25,624 nt of DNA from DAMCZI01 sp032095175 (GTDB lineage: Bacteria; Bacillota; Clostridia; Clostridiales; Caloramatoraceae). How positions within the stretch are numbered: the stretch's first letter is position 1; each line of letters opens with the position of its first letter. A program made the translations under genes and the position numbers. The stretch covers positions 1-25,624 of the forward strand of contig DAMCZI010000056.1 in assembly GCA_032095175.1 (NCBI GenBank). The letters are read 5' to 3'. This document shows, one piece after another, positions 23,281-25,624 of this stretch. The notes under the pieces were generated by a model, which had not been told where the DNA came from, searched no databases, and worked only from the letters and a program-made list of their open reading frames with translations.

Positions 23281-24399
23281 ATGAATATCGTAAATATTAT
23301 GTTAAAGGAAGTAAAGCAAATTTTTAGGGATAGACAATCCATGGCCCTTATGGTTGCTTTTCCTATAGTGCTAATACTAATACTTGGCTCTGCACTATCA
23401 GGTGCATTTAAAAGTTCAATAAATCTTGATGATGTGAATATCTTATATACCAGTGAAAGCGGAAAAATATCTGAGGGTTTTAACGCTTTCATGGATTCTG
23501 CAAAGGAAATGGGAATAAAATTTACAGAATCCAAGGATTTAAATGAAGGCTTGAAAAAAATAAAAGATGCCGATTATACCTGTTATGTTGCTTTAAGGAA
23601 TGATGGCTTAACCCTTTATAAAAATGAGAGATATGACTTCAAGGCGAATCTCGTTGAAGGCATACTCCAAACATTCATAGACAGATATAATGTTATCTTT
23701 CAGATAGCCACTGTAAATCCATCTGCTCTTTCTAAGATAGATTTAAATAAGACTTCTGAATCTGTGAAAATGATTTCTCTTGAAGGAAATAGACAGCCAA
23801 GAGCTGTAGATTACTATTCTGTTACAATGACAACACTTATAATAATGTATGCAGCTGGGTATGGAATTTGGTGTATAAATAGTGAAAGAGTCCTAAAGAC
23901 CGGAAATAGAGTGCTTTCATCTCCTGTTAGAAAACATGAAATTCTTATAGCAAAACTTACAGGAGGAGTATTTGCAACATTGCTACAGATTTTAATCGTA
24001 TTCATCGTAAGCAAATATGTAATAGGTGCCTACTGGGGAAATCACATTGTAATTGTACTATTAATACTCCTATCGCAGATAATAATGATTATATCCATGG
24101 GCGCTGGAATGTCCTTTGTAGTAAAAAACGAGGTTGCTGCATCAAGCCTTATAAATACATTAACACCATTTTTAGTATTCTTAGGTGGAGGATATGTCCC
24201 TCTTGAACAGTTTGGAAGTAAAACATTATTAAATATAGCTAAAATATCCCCTGTTAGATGGGCAAATGATTCAATTTTTGAAACAGTATTTGCTAATAGT
24301 ACCAGTAAAGCAGGCTATGCAATAGCTCTAAATCTTGGGGTTGCAGCAATTTTTATAATAATTTCATCCATTCTTTTTAGAAAGGAGGAAGCAATATGA
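23281..24399 (+). CDS. ABC-2 type permease, LnrM-like
   Basis: The permease has 372 residues. One N-terminal membrane helix (about 20-42, MALMVAFPIVLILILGSAL) is followed by an extracytoplasmic domain (about 43-175). A group of five or six helices closes the protein (about 180-368). This is the ABC2_membrane_3-like layout. It is preceded by GGGGTGAT as ribosome site and overlaps the next permease gene by four bases (ATGA). The two permeases presumably form a heterodimer driven by the ATPase. The conserved region GYVPLEQFG and the WANDSIFE-type segment near the last loop fit exporter permeases of this class. The substrate is not readable from sequence. Confidence 0.88.
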   Translation: MNIVNIMLKEVKQIFRDRQSMALMVAFPIVLILILGSALSGAFKSSINLDDVNILYTSESGKISEGFNAFMDSAKEMGIKFTESKDLNEGLKKIKDADYTCYVALRNDGLTLYKNERYDFKANLVEGILQTFIDRYNVIFQIATVNPSALSKIDLNKTSESVKMISLEGNRQPRAVDYYSVTMTTLIIMYAAGYGIWCINSERVLKTGNRVLSSPVRKHEILIAKLTGGVFATLLQILIVFIVSKYVIGAYWGNHIVIVLLILLSQIIMIISMGAGMSFVVKNEVAASSLINTLTPFLVFLGGGYVPLEQFGSKTLLNIAKISPVRWANDSIFETVFANSTSKAGYAIALNLGVAAIFIIISSILFRKEEAI

Positions 24400-25541
24400 G
24401 AAATACTTTTTTAATCGCTTTAAATATATTAAAGCTGACATTCAGAAAAAAGGGAAATATCATAGTATATCTAGTACTTCCAGTTGCAATAACAAGTATA
24501 ATAATGGTGATAAGCGGGAGTGGTGCTTCAAAACCACTGAATATAGGAATAGTAGATATGGATAGAAGCATAATATCTCAAGATTTAGTAAAAGCAGTTG
24601 ATAATAAGGATAACTTTAAAACTATTGAGGTATCAGGAGATAAAATAAATGCTATGGTAACAGAGCATAAGGTAGATTGTATAATCAAAATTCCTAATAA
24701 TTTTGCAAAGGAAATTTACAGTGGAAATAATGCTAATATTGAACTTATTTCCATAAGAGGTGAGGATGTAACCTCTTGGATTGAAAACTTTGTGAATTTC
24801 TATGTTGGAGGGCTTAAGGATATTTCAAAAGCATCTGAAGGGAAAAAAGAAGCTTTTGATAAAATGTATGCTGGTTATAAAGACAATTCTATAAAATTAA
24901 AAAATGAAAAACTTAAAGATTCAGCTTTTGGAAAATCTCTTACTCAATCCAGTATGGGTTTTCTAATAATGTTTGTATTGTTTGGAACAGGCATTACCTC
25001 AAGCTATATACTTAGGGAAAAGAAGATGCGAACTTTTTTTAGAATATGCTCAGCCCCTGTTAAGTCAAAGGATTATATATTGAGTAATATTATTGCAAAC
25101 TTAACAATTGTTGCAGTACAAATTATTCTTGTTTTGTTTGTAATCACTAAAATTCTAAAGGTAAATATATTCATACCCAAAATACAGCTATTTGTAATAT
25201 TACTCTGCTTTGGTCTTGTAGCAATAGGTATTGGACTTGTGGTAGTTGCATTTTCTAAAACCTCAAACCAGGTTGGAACTGCAAATACTCTTATTGTTAC
25301 CCCAACCTGCATGCTTGGAGGCTGCTTCTGGCCAGCCGATTTGATGCCTCCATGGCTTCAAAGAGTAGGAGATTTCATGCCTCAAACCTGGGCATTGGAT
25401 TCAATAAAGAAGCTTCAAAGCGGAAGCAGTTTTATAGATATTTTACCCCAGCTCGGAATCTTATTAGCTTTTGCTGTAGCATTTTTTCTAATAGCAGTAT
25501 ATAAGTTTAATCGTAGAGATGATTCAAGAAATTTTATATAA
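24396..25541 (+). CDS. ABC-2 type permease, LnrN-like
   Basis: This 381-residue protein has the same architecture as the preceding permease: an N-terminal helix (about 20-42), an outer domain (about 45-180) and a C-terminal set of helices (about 185-372). The loop CMLGGCFWPADLMPPWLQR between the last helices is typical of ABC-2 drug-exporter permeases. AAGGAGG stands 7 nt upstream of the ATG, and the start overlaps the previous stop codon. It completes the exporter complex. No terminator was recognised in the 83 nt that remain in the window after it; the next transcription unit lies outside. Confidence 0.88.
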   Translation: MRNTFLIALNILKLTFRKKGNIIVYLVLPVAITSIIMVISGSGASKPLNIGIVDMDRSIISQDLVKAVDNKDNFKTIEVSGDKINAMVTEHKVDCIIKIPNNFAKEIYSGNNANIELISIRGEDVTSWIENFVNFYVGGLKDISKASEGKKEAFDKMYAGYKDNSIKLKNEKLKDSAFGKSLTQSSMGFLIMFVLFGTGITSSYILREKKMRTFFRICSAPVKSKDYILSNIIANLTIVAVQIILVLFVITKILKVNIFIPKIQLFVILLCFGLVAIGIGLVVVAFSKTSNQVGTANTLIVTPTCMLGGCFWPADLMPPWLQRVGDFMPQTWALDSIKKLQSGSSFIDILPQLGILLAFAVAFFLIAVYKFNRRDDSRNFI

Positions 25542-25624
25542 ATTAATTGCATCATCTCACAAAGTAAGGATAATGCGTAGCATCCTACCTAGGTTTATCT
25601 GTAATAGACCGTGAAGGTCAAGAA

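Noticed and set aside
25542..25624. Possible structured leader or riboswitch at the window end
   Set aside because: Small stems (GGAT/ATCC, GACC/GGTC) are visible, but no known consensus is matched and the element is cut by the window edge.

Overview
The window comes from a low-GC Firmicute, most likely Clostridium or a close relative. Most genes sit at roughly 28-32% GC by eye. They are preceded by strong GGAGG-type ribosome sites, and the families present (ECF folate S component, BceRS-BceAB, SLH-anchored surface protein) are typical of Clostridia. No RNA genes, CRISPR arrays or intact insertion sequences were seen.

Layout. 1-1056: a minus-strand folT-like vitamin transporter gene with tandem terminators and a divergent promoter region. 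1057-3996: a plus-strand MATE efflux / TetR / YjdF-like membrane protein operon, controlled by a near-consensus promoter that overlaps a perfect palindromic operator. 4047-8810: a BceRS-BceAB-type peptide-antibiotic sensing and resistance module. A perfect match to the BceR box overlaps the end of the kinase gene, and a 26-residue membrane microprotein lies just after the permease. 8849-16147: one giant 2432-residue surface protein on the minus strand. It has beta-helix and Ig-like regions and three different wall-attachment modules at its C terminus (SLH x3, a choline-binding-like repeat, LysM). Its coding DNA is far richer in G+C than its surroundings and changes composition inside the gene. 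16513-18921: a MalT/LAL-type LuxR regulator on the same strand. 18922-19539: intergenic DNA carrying a dead fragment of a GHKL sensor kinase. 19540-20076: a hemerythrin-like protein. 20381-25541: a NarL-type two-component pair followed by an ABC-2 exporter, in the arrangement of the Bacillus linearmycin-resistance locus lnrJK-lnrLMN.

How the parts fit. Three defence or efflux modules (MATE, Bce-like, Lnr-like), each with its own regulator, flank a block of three consecutive minus-strand genes: surface protein, LAL regulator and hemerythrin. Each of those three genes is preceded by a related sequence (core TRTAGAATYATT). The copies before the surface-protein and hemerythrin genes match at 20 of 22 positions. 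The copy before the regulator gene is present as an inverted pair. This suggests a small regulon, possibly governed by the LAL protein, which is the most novel-looking signal in the window. An imperfect 47-nt inverted repeat (16313-16428) between the regulator and the surface gene is also unexplained. All functional statements rest on reading sequence motifs; no searches were run.
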